Translations under genes and position numbers: made by a program
Notes under the pieces: generated by a model
What the model was told of the DNA's origin: nothing
Databases searched by the model: none
The model's input: the letters and a program-made list of their open reading frames with translations, nothing else
Shown here: in pieces, positions 25,513 through 34,797 of the stretch
Layout: each line of letters opens with the position of its first letter
Position numbering within the stretch: the stretch's first letter is position 1
Assembly (NCBI RefSeq): GCF_000169155.1
Contig: NZ_AAWL01000022.1
Location: forward strand, 5,001 to 39,797
Origin: Thermosinus carboxydivorans Nor1
GTDB taxonomy: Bacteria; Bacillota; Negativicutes; Sporomusales; Thermosinaceae
DNA length: 34,797 bases
Direction of reading: 5' to 3'

Positions 25513-27720
25513 ATGGTTTCGGAAGCCAAAGCAAATATTGAGGAAATCATAAAACAGATACAATCGTATCAACCGGACGCGCCTATTGAACTTGTGCAAA
25601 AGGCCTATGCTTTCGCCGGTGAGGCCCATCGCGGCCAGTACCGGGTTTCCGGCGAGGAATATATTACCCACCCGCTCGGTGTGGCCAAAATTCTCGCCGA
25701 TCTCCAGATTGACGCGCTGACTATCAGTGCGGGTTTGCTTCATGATGTAGTGGAAGATACGCCGGTTACGCTGGAGGAGATAGAAAAACAGTTTGGCAAG
25801 GAAATTGCCATGCTGGTCGATGGCGTTACTAAACTTAGCCGGATGGAATATAAATCAAAAGAAGAGCAACAGCTGGAGAGTTACCGCAAAATGTTTTTGG
25901 CCATGGCCAAGGACATTCGCGTTGTGCTTATTAAACTTGCCGACCGGCTGCACAACATGCGGACGCTCAAATATATGCCGCCGGCAAAGCAAAAGGAAAT
26001 AGCCAGGGAGACTCTGGAAATTTTTGCGCCGCTTGCTAACCGGCTGGGAATTTTCAGTATAAAATGGGAACTGGAAGATTTGGCTTTCCGCTTCCTCGAA
26101 CCGGAAAAATACTACGAACTTGTTGAGAAAGTCAAACAGAAGCGCCAGGAACGGGAAGCCTTGATCAATGAAGCCATCAAGATTTTGTCAGAGCGGCTGA
26201 CGGCGATGGGGATAAAGGCGGAAATTCAGGGGCGGCCCAAGCACTTTTACAGCATCTATAAAAAGATGCAAAAGGATAATAAAGACCTGAGCGAGATTTA
26301 CGATTTGTCGGCGGTGCGGGTCATCGTTGATACGATTAAAGACTGTTATGCCGCGCTGGGGATTGTCCATACGCTCTGGAAACCCATACCGGGGCGGTTT
26401 AAAGATTATATTGCTATGCCTAAATCTAATATGTACCAATCGCTGCATACTACTGTCATCGGGCTTCAGGGCCAGCCGCTGGAGATTCAAATTCGAACTG
26501 TGGAGATGCATCGTACCTCCGAGTATGGCATTGCCGCACACTGGCGCTATAAGGAAGGCGGAAAAGGCACTGACCGCGATTTTGAGCAGAAGTTGTCTTG
26601 GCTGCGCCAGCTTTTGGAATGGCATCAAGAACTGCGGGATCCGCGGGAATTTATGGAAGCCCTTAAACTAGACGTTTTTGCCGACGAGGTCTTTGTTTTT
26701 ACCCCGAAAGGCGATGTCATTGACTTGCCGGCCGGTTCGGTGCCAATTGATTTTGCTTACCGCATTCATACCGATGTGGGACATCGCTGTGTGGGAGCAC
26801 GCGTCAACGGTAAGATTGTGCCTTTGGAATATAAATTAGCCAACGGTGATATAGTCGAAATTATCACCTCAAAGCATTCTAGCGGTCCCAGCCTGGATTG
26901 GCTGAACATTGTGGGTTCGCCCGAAACGCGCAATAAAATCAGGCAGTGGTTCAAGAAGGAAAAGCGCGAGGAAAACATTGCCAAAGGCCGGGAAATGATT
27001 GAACGAGAGAGCAAACGGCTTGGTTATGATTGGCGCGAACTTACAAAGGGTGATCGGCTCAACGAAATCGCCAAGAAAATGAATCTTGCCAATGAGGAAG
27101 ACCTATTAAGTGCTTTAGGCTATGGCGGCGTCACGCTGCATAGTGTAATGACCAAATTGTTGGAAGCGCATAAAAAAGAAATTAAAAGCACGACACCGCC
27201 GGCACTATCCCGATTATTGACCGAACTTAAGCCCAAGCGGCCGCGTAGCAAAAATAGTCATGGTATTCTCGTAAAAGGCGAAGCCGGAGTCTTGGTTCGT
27301 CTGGCCCGCTGCTGCAACCCCATTCCCGGCGACCCCATTGTCGGTTATGTAACCCGCGGTCGCGGTGTTTCCGTTCACCGTGCCGACTGCACTAATATCC
27401 TAAGCCATCCCGAGGAATATGAACGGGTGATTGAGGTGGCATGGGATATTGAAGCGGCCGATATTTACCGGGTGACGGTTGAGGTAACAGCCATGGATCG
27501 TCCGGGTGTGCTGTCAGATATTATGATGGTGGCGGCGGAAACCAAGACTAATGTCAGTGCCGTCAATGCCAGGGTTCATAAAAATAAAATGGCTACCATC
27601 TCTTTAGGCCTTGACATTCATGATTTGACCCAGTTGGAGCACATCATGGCGAAAATGCGGCGGGTAAAAGACGTGTTTAGTGTTCACCGGGCGACACCAA
27701 GTTCGGCAGGAGGGATCTGA
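25513..27720 (+). CDS. relA: Bifunctional (p)ppGpp synthetase/hydrolase RelA/SpoT
   Basis: A 735-residue protein; ATG 25513 has GAGGTG 6 bases upstream (a TTG at 25498 is less likely). It has the long RSH layout: HD hydrolase with His53, HDVVEDT (77-83); synthetase domain with RFKD (295-298) and [20 protein letters not shown] ([17 protein letters not shown]); a zinc-finger-like region with RCCNPIPGD; and a C-terminal ACT domain. The RxKD form of the synthetase motif and the intact HD site mark a bifunctional enzyme rather than a synthetase-only RelA. It sets stringent-response alarmone levels. It overlaps dtd by one base. Confidence 0.97.
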   Translation: MVSEAKANIEEIIKQIQSYQPDAPIELVQKAYAFAGEAHRGQYRVSGEEYITHPLGVAKILADLQIDALTISAGLLHDVVEDTPVTLEEIEKQFGKEIAMLVDGVTKLSRMEYKSKEEQQLESYRKMFLAMAKDIRVVLIKLADRLHNMRTLKYMPPAKQKEIARETLEIFAPLANRLGIFSIKWELEDLAFRFLEPEKYYELVEKVKQKRQEREALINEAIKILSERLTAMGIKAEIQGRPKHFYSIYKKMQKDNKDLSEIYDLSAVRVIVDTIKDCYAALGIVHTLWKPIPGRFKDYIAMPKSNMYQSLHTTVIGLQGQPLEIQIRTVEMHRTSEYGIAAHWRYKEGGKGTDRDFEQKLSWLRQLLEWHQELRDPREFMEALKLDVFADEVFVFTPKGDVIDLPAGSVPIDFAYRIHTDVGHRCVGARVNGKIVPLEYKLANGDIVEIITSKHSSGPSLDWLNIVGSPETRNKIRQWFKKEKREENIAKGREMIERESKRLGYDWRELTKGDRLNEIAKKMNLANEEDLLSALGYGGVTLHSVMTKLLEAHKKEIKSTTPPALSRLLTELKPKRPRSKNSHGILVKGEAGVLVRLARCCNPIPGDPIVGYVTRGRGVSVHRADCTNILSHPEEYERVIEVAWDIEAADIYRVTVEVTAMDRPGVLSDIMMVAAETKTNVSAVNARVHKNKMATISLGLDIHDLTQLEHIMAKMRRVKDVFSVHRATPSSAGGI

Positions 27721-28169
27721 TGCGAGCTGTTGTACAACGCACTGACGCGGCTAGTGTTATCGTTGACAATCAGGAAATAGCGAATATTGGCCGCGGACTT
27801 ACCGTTCTCCTCGGTGTTGGGGAGGACGATGATGAGCAAGACGTCCGCTATCTAGCGGATAAAATTGTTAATTTGCGCATTTTTCCAGACAATGCGGGGA
27901 AAATGAATTTATCACTTCGCGATATTAACGGCGAGTTATTGGTAGTATCGCAATTTACGCTGTACGGTGACTGTCGTAAAGGCCGACGGCCCAGTTTTGA
28001 CGCCGCGGCGGCGCCGGAAAACGCTCGCCGGTTGTATGAAATGTTTATTGTCTGCTGCCGGCAGCAGGGATTACGGGTAGCCTGCGGCCAATTCCAGGCG
28101 GAGATGATAGTACGTTTGGCTAATCATGGTCCGGTAACCTTGCTGCTTGACAGCAAGCGAGTTTTTTAA
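27720..28169 (+). CDS. dtd: D-aminoacyl-tRNA deacylase
   Basis: A 149-residue protein whose ATG overlaps the relA stop (TGATG), with GGAGGG upstream. Signatures: [13 protein letters not shown] start, [17 protein letters not shown] and the C-terminal [11 protein letters not shown], which corresponds to the cis-Pro motif of the family. It removes D-amino acids (and mischarged glycine) from tRNA. The relA-dtd pairing is usual in Firmicutes. Confidence 0.97.
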   Translation: MRAVVQRTDAASVIVDNQEIANIGRGLTVLLGVGEDDDEQDVRYLADKIVNLRIFPDNAGKMNLSLRDINGELLVVSQFTLYGDCRKGRRPSFDAAAAPENARRLYEMFIVCCRQQGLRVACGQFQAEMIVRLANHGPVTLLLDSKRVF

Positions 28170-28188
28170 CACGAAGGAGTGTAAAATT

Positions 28189-28809
28189 ATGAAGATTATT
28201 GCACTGGAAGTTGGTAGCCTCGGCACTAACTGTTACATTGTTTATTGCGAAAAAACACGGGCCGCTGCCGTGATTGACCCCGGCGGTAATGCGGAAGAAA
28301 TTCTGGCCGTGATAAACGGCGAAAACCTAAAAGTAGAGTGTATTATTAACACCCATGGCCACGCCGACCATATCCAGGCAAACGCCAAAATTAAGCAAGC
28401 TACCTGTGCGCCTATTTTCATTCATCGCGAAGATGCCGATATGCTCACCAGTATTCACCGCAACCTTTCGGTCTTCATCGGCGGTGGGATAAAATGCGAG
28501 CCCGCTGACCGTCTGCTTCAAGATGGTGATATTATTCGTATCGGAGAAATTGCGTTAACCGTAATCCATACACCGGGGCACACTCCTGGCGGTATCTGTC
28601 TGCTGGGTGGCGATGTGCTGTTTAGCGGTGATACTTTGTTTGCCGAGTCCATCGGCCGGACGGATTTTCCCGGTGGGTCTTACCGGCAGCTAATTCACAG
28701 TATTAAAGAAAAACTCATGGTTTTGGACGACAATGTGCGCGTTTTGCCCGGCCATGGCCCGGAAACGACTATCGGTTGGGAACGGCAGCATAATCCGTTT
28801 ATTCAGTAA
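28189..28809 (+). CDS. Metallo-beta-lactamase-fold hydrolase (glyoxalase II-like)
   Basis: A 206-residue protein; ATG 28189 has GAAGGAGTG upstream, so the longer frame overlapping dtd is rejected. The metal-binding motif THGHADH (55-61), later HTPGHTPGG, LFSGDTLFAESIGRTD and LPGHGPETT, are those of the short glyoxalase II-like branch common in Firmicutes. The true substrate is not determined by sequence. It sits between dtd and the AI-2E permease gene. Confidence 0.93.
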   Translation: MKIIALEVGSLGTNCYIVYCEKTRAAAVIDPGGNAEEILAVINGENLKVECIINTHGHADHIQANAKIKQATCAPIFIHREDADMLTSIHRNLSVFIGGGIKCEPADRLLQDGDIIRIGEIALTVIHTPGHTPGGICLLGGDVLFSGDTLFAESIGRTDFPGGSYRQLIHSIKEKLMVLDDNVRVLPGHGPETTIGWERQHNPFIQ

Positions 28810-28832
28810 CGTCTTGCGGCGAGGTGTCGGCG

Positions 28833-29867
28833 GTGTTCCCAGCGCGATGGGTGAAGTTTGGCGTACTTGTTGCCGGTCTTTATTTACTGAGTAAGGCAAC
28901 GGCCATTTATTTGCCCATAATCTTGGCAACCATCTTGGCGTTTGTCTTAAATCCAGTAGTAAATTGGCTGTGTTCATTGTCCTTGGGGCCGAAAAAACAA
29001 GCCTGCTCTCGTCCGGTCGCCATATTGCTCGGGTTTTTCCTTGCGGCCCTGTTGCTGAGCCTTATGGCTACTTATATCCTGTTGCCGTTTGCGCAGGAAT
29101 CTGATAAACTGGCGGACAGTTTGCCGGCGCTGCTTATCAAAATTCGGACATTGACCAGTACTATTGAATATCGTGCCAACATGGCCGAAGTTCCCGACAA
29201 TGTGCGGGTGCTAATTGATGAAGGCCTGGCGCGGGCGGCTGCGTTTTCCGTTGAACTGGCCCAGCGGGCGATAAATGCTTTCATAGGCTTTGCCAGTCAA
29301 GTAGTCGAACTGATTGTCGTTCCCGTTTTGACCTATTATTTTTTGAAAGACTGGCGGGACTTAAAGCGCATGGCCGTAGATCTTTTTCCTGCCGGAATGC
29401 GGGGCAAGGCGACGGTCGTTATTGAGGAAATGGGCACCGTTGTAAGTAAATACGTCCGCGGGCAGGTACTGCTTAGTATCATTATGGGGTTTATCGTTTT
29501 TAGTGGCATGTACTTGCTCGGTCTCGACTATCCCCTTGTTTTGGGATTATTAGCCGGATTGACCGAGTTCATTCCCATCATTGGCCCTATCATCGGCGCC
29601 ATTCCAGCGGTACTGCTCGCCTATGCCACTGAGCCGGCGTTGGCTTTGAAGGTTATAATTTTTTATTTTTTGGCCCAGCAACTGGAAAATCATATCATTT
29701 TGCCCAAGATCATGGGACATACCATTGATCTTCATCCGGTGTTTGTCATGGTCAGTCTGTTGATTGGTGGCCAACTGTACGGCATTATGGGGATGATGCT
29801 GGCCGTACCGGTAGCGGCAATTCTACGGGTGCTTCTAAAGCATCTTTGGTATTACGGCGAAGGATAG
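28833..29867 (+). CDS. AI-2E family (PerM/TqsA-like) membrane permease
   Basis: A 344-residue protein; GTG 28833 lies 6 bases after GAGGTG, while GTG 28824 overlaps that site. About eight membrane helices. The family-typical C-terminal stretch is present: GLDYPLVLGLLAGLTEFIPIIGP, then NHIILPKIMGHTIDLHPVFV and GIMGMMLAVPVAAIL. Members export small molecules or ions; the name AI-2E refers to one member's proposed role and should not be read as proof of quorum-signal export here. Confidence 0.92.
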   Translation: MFPARWVKFGVLVAGLYLLSKATAIYLPIILATILAFVLNPVVNWLCSLSLGPKKQACSRPVAILLGFFLAALLLSLMATYILLPFAQESDKLADSLPALLIKIRTLTSTIEYRANMAEVPDNVRVLIDEGLARAAAFSVELAQRAINAFIGFASQVVELIVVPVLTYYFLKDWRDLKRMAVDLFPAGMRGKATVVIEEMGTVVSKYVRGQVLLSIIMGFIVFSGMYLLGLDYPLVLGLLAGLTEFIPIIGPIIGAIPAVLLAYATEPALALKVIIFYFLAQQLENHIILPKIMGHTIDLHPVFVMVSLLIGGQLYGIMGMMLAVPVAAILRVLLKHLWYYGEG

Positions 29868-29877
29868 GTGATACATA

Positions 29878-30327
29878 ATGATAGATATGGCTGAATTAAG
29901 GCAAAGATTTTCCGAGCGCCAATATAAGCTGACACCGCAGCGCCAGATCATCCTCCAAGCGTTCATTGATCACCAGGATAAACATCTAAGCGCCGAAGAC
30001 GTGTATACCATTGTGCGCAAGCAGTCGCCGGAAATTGGCTTGGCGACGGTCTATCGCACGCTCGAACTCTTAAGCGACCTTGAAATCCTGCAAAAACTTG
30101 ATTTTGGCGACGGGCGCAGTCGCTACGAAATTAATGAGACTAACACGCCGCATCACCACCATCACCTAATCTGTTTGAGTTGTGGCAAGGTTAAGGAATT
30201 TGAGGATGATCTGTTAGAAACACTGGAGGCAGTTATCGCCCGTAAGAGTAGATTTAAAATCGTCGATCATCAAGTAAAGTTTTATGGTTACTGCCGGGAG
30301 TGTCAGGAAGAAAGTGACGATCCATGA
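29878..30327 (+). CDS. Fur-family metalloregulator
   Basis: A 149-residue protein; ATG 29878 has AGGTGA 6 bases upstream. A winged-helix DNA-binding region (LTPQRQIILQAF, GLATVYRTLELL) is followed by the dimerisation/metal domain. Structural zinc cysteines are Cys99/Cys102 and Cys139/Cys142, and a run of five His (TPHHHHHLICLSCG) carries the regulatory-site histidines. The pattern fits Fur/PerR/Zur types; the exact metal cannot be read from the sequence. The stop overlaps the hemZ start (ATGA), coupling a metal-sensing regulator to a heme-pathway gene. Confidence 0.93.
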   Translation: MIDMAELRQRFSERQYKLTPQRQIILQAFIDHQDKHLSAEDVYTIVRKQSPEIGLATVYRTLELLSDLEILQKLDFGDGRSRYEINETNTPHHHHHLICLSCGKVKEFEDDLLETLEAVIARKSRFKIVDHQVKFYGYCRECQEESDDP

Positions 30328-31862
30328 CTATTAAGCGGTTTGTGGTAGCCGGCAACGGCCAGGATGTACCGGTCGTTAATGAAATTATGCAGCTTTTTGG
30401 CCTGGACAACGGAGGTTTTTTTCCGGAAAGGCTAATTCCGGGCGATGGCAGTTTCGCTACAGATACAATCGTGGTGCGCAGTCATACAATACTTGTTCCT
30501 CGGTTTGCCATTCTGACCGAATTATTCTATTGGCGGGAAGATGGCGCTTTGGCCTGCCGGATACGGCGGGCGGAAGCGGAATATGCCGACGAAGACCGGG
30601 CGGCGGCCGCCAAGCGTCTGTTGAAGCTAAACGTTTTGATCTTGATGGAAAAAATCACCAGCTACAAACCGAGCCCGTGGGGTATTCTCCGCGGCGTTCG
30701 TCCGACAAAAATTGTGCATCGCTTGTTTGACGCGGGTCTTGGGGCGTCTGAGGTATTGGGACGGATGACCCGCGCTTATGCTGTTGCTCCCGACAAAGCT
30801 TTGCTTGTAACTGATATTGCCCTAAGGCAGCGCCCTTTCCTGCTGGCGCCAAAGCAGGCGGCCAAGCTGGTCAGCGTTTATATCGGGATACCTTATTGTC
30901 CCTCCCGTTGTCTTTACTGTTCCTTTCCTGCCTATATTCTTCCCAATGACCGGCAGTCAGTGGAGACCTTTCTGCACGCGCTCGCGCGGGACATTGAGGA
31001 AGCGGCGCTGCTGCTAGAGCATTGCCGGTGCAAGGTGCAGACCATCTATATCGGCGGCGGAACGCCTACTAGTTTGGCTGACGAAGATTTTAGCCGCCTG
31101 CTGCGGCTCGTAACGGCCGCTTTTTGGAGCGACGCAACGCGGGAGTTTACTGTGGAGGCAGGGCGGCCAGACAGTGTTACTGATGCGAAAATTGCCGCCA
31201 TGCGGGCCTATGGCGTTACGCGTGTCAGTGTCAATCCGCAGTCGATGCAGGAAAAAACGTTAAATCATATTGGACGAAAACATAGTGTACGGGATATAAT
31301 AGATATATTCCAGAAATTTCGCCGGGCGGAAATCCCTGTTATTAATATGGATATCATTGCCGGGTTGCCAGGGGAAGATGCTGGTGACATGGCGGCGACA
31401 ATGAAGGAGATTGCCGCACTTGCACCTGATAATCTGACGGTGCATACCTTGGCCATCAAGCGTGGTTCGCTACTAAAAGCCAACTTAGCCGACATCCCCT
31501 TGCCTGATGAAAACGAGACGGCCCGCATGCTGGATGTTGCCCGGCAATATGTTGCCAAAATGGGACTAAAGCCATACTATCTTTACCGGCAAAAATACAT
31601 GACCGGCAATTTTGAGAATGTCGGCTATGCCCGCCCTGGGACAGAATGCCTTTATAATATTCAAATCATGGAAGAGCGCCAAACAATTATCGGTATCGGC
31701 CCGGCAGCCGGGACGAAAGCTGTATGGCCGGGGTCGTGGCGGTTGGCCAGCGTATATAATGCCAAAGACGTAACAACTTATATTGCCAATCTTGATAGTT
31801 ATATAAAGCAGCGGCGGCAACTGCTTGCCAATTTGTTTGCCGACGGGAGGAGGAATAGCTAG
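30324..31862 (+). CDS. hemZ: Coproporphyrinogen dehydrogenase HemZ (radical SAM)
   Basis: A 512-residue protein. The radical SAM cluster motif C-x3-C-x2-C is at Cys192, Cys196, Cys199 (YCPSRCLYCSF), with IYIGGGTPTSL and IAGLPGED further on. The N-terminal ~180 residues, including WGILRGVRPTKIVH, distinguish HemZ from HemN and HemW. It is proposed to act in anaerobic oxidative decarboxylation of coproporphyrinogen; the role of HemZ in vivo is less settled than that of HemN. It lies between the Fur-family gene and hisS, as in other Firmicutes, with one-base overlap to hisS (TAGTG). Confidence 0.93.
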   Translation: MTIKRFVVAGNGQDVPVVNEIMQLFGLDNGGFFPERLIPGDGSFATDTIVVRSHTILVPRFAILTELFYWREDGALACRIRRAEAEYADEDRAAAAKRLLKLNVLILMEKITSYKPSPWGILRGVRPTKIVHRLFDAGLGASEVLGRMTRAYAVAPDKALLVTDIALRQRPFLLAPKQAAKLVSVYIGIPYCPSRCLYCSFPAYILPNDRQSVETFLHALARDIEEAALLLEHCRCKVQTIYIGGGTPTSLADEDFSRLLRLVTAAFWSDATREFTVEAGRPDSVTDAKIAAMRAYGVTRVSVNPQSMQEKTLNHIGRKHSVRDIIDIFQKFRRAEIPVINMDIIAGLPGEDAGDMAATMKEIAALAPDNLTVHTLAIKRGSLLKANLADIPLPDENETARMLDVARQYVAKMGLKPYYLYRQKYMTGNFENVGYARPGTECLYNIQIMEERQTIIGIGPAAGTKAVWPGSWRLASVYNAKDVTTYIANLDSYIKQRRQLLANLFADGRRNS

Positions 31863-33127
31863 TGTTGACAACTGGGCCGCGGGGAACCAAGGACATACTG
31901 CCGGATACGAGCGGCTACTGGCAGTATATCGAACAAGCCGCGCGTGATCTTTGCCGCTTGTACGCTTATCAGGAAATTCGCACCCCGATTTTTGAACATA
32001 CCGAACTTTTTTTACGCGGCATCGGCGAGACGACCGACATTGTATCCAAAGAGATGTATACTTTTACCGATCGGGGTGGACGGAGTATTACGCTTCGTCC
32101 GGAAAATACGGCCGCTGTCGTACGCTCCTATTTGGAGCATAAGTTGTATACGGCGCCACAGCCGGTAAAAGTTTTTTATATCGGGCCTATGTTTCGTTAT
32201 GACCGCCCTCAGGCGGGCCGACTTCGCCAATTCCATCAGTTTGGCATTGAGGCCATCGGGGCGCCGGGACCGGCGGTAGACGCCGAAATAATCGCCTTGG
32301 CGGTGCAGTTTTTTGAACAATTAGGACTAACAGGACTCGAGCTCAATATTAATTCAGTGGGGTGCCCTCGGTGCCGGCCCATATACCGGGAAAGACTGCA
32401 GAACTTTTTACGGGACAAGCTGTTTGAGCTTTGCCGTGATTGCCAGTCCCGGTTTGAACGCAACCCGCTGAGAATACTGGACTGCAAGAATGAGACGTGC
32501 GGTGCACTTTCCCAGGGAGCGCCCCGCATTGTTGATTGTCTCTGTGACGAGTGTACAAGTCATTTTGTGAAACTGCAAGAAATGTTAGCGGCCGCAGGCA
32601 TTCGCTATACGCTCAACCCGCGGCTGGTCCGTGGTCTTGATTACTACACGAAAACCGCTTTTGAAATTCAGTATCCCCTGCTGGGTGCCCAGAGCGCCAT
32701 ATGTGGCGGGGGGCGTTACGACGGCCTTATTGAAGAGTGCGGCGGCCAACCTACGCCGGCTATTGGTTTCGCCATTGGCCTGGAGCGGGTACTGTTGGCC
32801 CTGGAAAAACAGGCGCTATTGCCGATGACGGCCGGCGGCATTGATGTTTTCATCGCTCCGATTGGTGAGAGGGCACAGGCGGTTGCGTTTGAACTGCTTT
32901 GCCGTCTGCGCCGGGCTGGGATTACCTGTGACATGGATTTCATGAGCCGTGGTATTAAGGCGCAAATGAAACATGCCAATAAATATCCGGCCCGCTTTGC
33001 CGCTATTATCGGTGACGATGAAGTGGCGCGCGGACAGGTAACACTTAAGAATATGGAGTCAGGTGAACAAGAGGCTGTCGCGTTTGGCGACGTAGAGCAA
33101 AAGTTAAGAGCGGAGACGGGGGATTAA
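31862..33127 (+). CDS. hisS: Histidyl-tRNA synthetase
   Basis: A 421-residue class II synthetase starting at GTG 31862, with GGGAGGAGGAA upstream inside hemZ. Signatures: GPRGTKDILP start, LRPENTAAVVRSY (motif 2 region), FRYDRPQAGRLRQFHQFG, LVRGLDYYTKTAFEI (histidine-binding), AICGGGRYDGL and the motif 3 GFAIGLERVL; a C-terminal anticodon-binding domain follows. There is no room for a T-box leader before it. Confidence 0.98.
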   Translation: MLTTGPRGTKDILPDTSGYWQYIEQAARDLCRLYAYQEIRTPIFEHTELFLRGIGETTDIVSKEMYTFTDRGGRSITLRPENTAAVVRSYLEHKLYTAPQPVKVFYIGPMFRYDRPQAGRLRQFHQFGIEAIGAPGPAVDAEIIALAVQFFEQLGLTGLELNINSVGCPRCRPIYRERLQNFLRDKLFELCRDCQSRFERNPLRILDCKNETCGALSQGAPRIVDCLCDECTSHFVKLQEMLAAAGIRYTLNPRLVRGLDYYTKTAFEIQYPLLGAQSAICGGGRYDGLIEECGGQPTPAIGFAIGLERVLLALEKQALLPMTAGGIDVFIAPIGERAQAVAFELLCRLRRAGITCDMDFMSRGIKAQMKHANKYPARFAAIIGDDEVARGQVTLKNMESGEQEAVAFGDVEQKLRAETGD

Positions 33128-33128
33128 C

Positions 33129-34797
33129 ATGGATACGATGGCTGGAATTAAGCGAACACATTATTGCGGTGAATTACGCAAAGAGCATGGCGGACAGGAA
33201 GTAGTACTATGCGGCTGGGTTGCCCGACGGCGTGACCATGGGGGCTTGATTTTCATTGATCTGCGCGACCGTTCAGGCATTGTCCAGGTGGTGTTTGCGC
33301 CGGAAATGGATCAGGAAGCTTTCCGTAAAGCAGAGTTGGCCCGCAATGAATATGTGCTTGCGGTGCGCGGTACGGTTAAGGTTCGCTCCGAGGCGACAGT
33401 CAATCCTAATATCCCGACCGGTGAAATTGAAGTTTACTGTCGGGAAGTGCGCCTGCTCAACGCGGCCAAGACGCCGCCCTTTTATATCCAGGACAATATC
33501 GACGTCGACGAACTGCTCCGTCTTAAATACCGTTATTTGGATCTCAGACGGCCGGAAATGCAGCGCAACCTCATTTTACGGCACCGTGTTACTAAAGCGA
33601 TGCGGGACTTTTTTGACCGGCACGGGTTCGTGGAAGTGGAAACGCCCATGCTGACGAAGAGTACACCGGAAGGCGCCCGCGATTATCTAGTTCCCAGCCG
33701 GGTCAACCCGGGTAAGTTTTATGCGTTGCCACAGTCGCCGCAGATTTTTAAACAAATTCTGATGGTGGCAGGTCTAGACCGTTATTTTCAAATTGCCCGT
33801 TGTTTCCGGGACGAGGACCTGCGCGCTGACAGGCAGCCGGAATTCACACAACTCGATGTCGAAATGTCGTTTGTTGAGCGCGATGATGTTCTTAATCTTA
33901 TGGAAGAAATGATCGCCTTTATTTTCAAGGAAGCTATCGGCGCTACCGTGCCGCTGCCGTTTCCGCGGCTAAGTTATGACGAAGCGATGGCCCGGTACGG
34001 TACGGATAAGCCGGATACCCGGTTTGGCATGGAACTTATTGATATTTCGTCGGCCGTCCAAGGTTCGGACTTTAAGGTCTTCCAGTCGGTTCTGGACCAA
34101 AACGGCCAAGTTAAAGCCATTAATGTCAAAGGTTATGCCAATATTCCGCGGCGTGAACTTGATGGTTTGGTTGAATATGTGGCCAATTTCGGCGCTAAAG
34201 GTCTCGCCTGGATTTGTTATACTGACGAAGGCATCAAATCGCCGATTGCCAAGTTTTTTTCCGATGATATTATGCGGCGGATTACCGAGGTTACCCAGGC
34301 GCAGCCGGGAGACCTGCTGCTAATGGTTGCCGACCGGCCCGCGGTGGTAGCTACCGCTCTTGGCCAATTGCGCTTAGAAATGGCCCGGCGGCTTAATCTC
34401 ATTGACCCCAATAAATTATCTTTCCTGTGGGTTCTTGATTTTCCCATGTTTGAGTATGACGAAGAAGAACGCCGGTGGGTGGCTATGCATCACCCCTTCA
34501 CTTCGCCGCGTGACGAGGATGTGGAGTTTTTAGGCAGCGATCCCGCCAGGATTAAGGCTAAGGCTTATGATATGGTGCTTAACGGGACGGAAATCGGCGG
34601 CGGCAGCATTCGGATTTATAACCGCGACTTGCAGGAGAAAGTCTTTGCCGCCATTGGTTAACCCCGGAGGAGGCCGTCGAGAAGTTTGGCTTCCTGCTGG
34701 AAGCGTTCGAGTATGGTACACCTCCCCACGGTGGTATTGCCTTCGGTCTGACCGGCTCGTGATGCTGATGGCTAAGCGGTCATCCATTCGCGATGTT
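33129..34797 (+). CDS. aspS: Aspartyl-tRNA synthetase, 3' end cut by the window and two apparent frameshifts
   Basis: Starts at ATG 33129, one base after hisS. Bacterial-type features: N-terminal OB anticodon domain ([21 protein letters not shown]), motif 2 region [18 protein letters not shown], a GAD insertion, and [11 protein letters not shown]. The first frame stops at TAA 34659-34661 after KVFAAIG. Adding one T near 34656-34659 continues [20 protein letters not shown] and PPHGGIAFG; adding one G near 34750 then continues DRLVMLMA and KRSSIRDV to the window edge, matching the usual C-terminus. Both losses lie in the last ~140 bases, so sequencing error at a contig end is the simplest explanation. 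Only the last few dozen codons would be missing. Confidence 0.93.

Noticed and set aside
31840-33128. T-box leader for hisS-aspS
   Set aside because: hisS overlaps hemZ and aspS starts one base after hisS, so no leader RNA exists here.

Overview
The window looks like a piece of a draft chromosome from an endospore-forming anaerobe of the Negativicutes (Sporomusaceae, Thermosinus/Sporomusa type). This placement is inferred from gene content: an rRNA operon ending in tRNA-Asn, an [FeFe]-hydrogenase operon, BofC- and SpoIID-like sporulation genes, the ruv-queA-tgt-yajC-secDF order and the relA-dtd-hemZ-hisS-aspS order. Every gene, including the rRNAs, lies on the + strand. GC content looks close to 50%. 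No transposon, phage, CRISPR array or integration site is visible.

Layout. 1-2180: the 3' part of an rRNA operon (23S, 5S, tRNA-Asn, terminator). The first ~108 bases are not normal 23S rRNA. They look like the 3' end of an intervening sequence in helix 45 and carry the C-terminus of an S23-type four-helix-bundle protein. 2224-7170: a five-gene hydrogenase operon behind a good sigma-A promoter and a Rex-like operator. It encodes two thioredoxin-like [2Fe-2S] proteins, a PAS-containing sensory-type [FeFe]-hydrogenase homologue, a PP2C/SpoIIE-type phosphatase and a group-B-type [FeFe] hydrogenase. The arrangement suggests that a redox or H2 signal is read by the PAS protein and passed on through the phosphatase.

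7193-19676: a housekeeping block. It holds yebC with its own promoter and terminator, a bofC-like gene, ruvCAB, a DUF2905 membrane protein, a SpoIID-like protein, queA, tgt, yajC and 5-formyl-THF cyclo-ligase. A PP2C / P-loop / HD-domain trio follows, and then secD-secF behind a near-consensus promoter. secD contains one frameshift.

19736-24501: a less familiar block with a multi-pass membrane transporter-like protein, a DUF456-like membrane protein and a magnesium-chelatase-like pair (ChlI-type AAA+ ATPase and ChlD-type VWA protein). No chlorophyll genes are in view.

24591-34797: a LapA-like membrane protein, apt, the bifunctional (p)ppGpp enzyme relA, dtd, a metallo-beta-lactamase-fold hydrolase, an AI-2E-family permease, a Fur-family regulator, hemZ, hisS and aspS. 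aspS runs off the window end and carries two apparent single-base deletions within its last ~140 bases. The start inside an rRNA repeat and these clustered terminal indels fit the window being a complete contig from a draft assembly.
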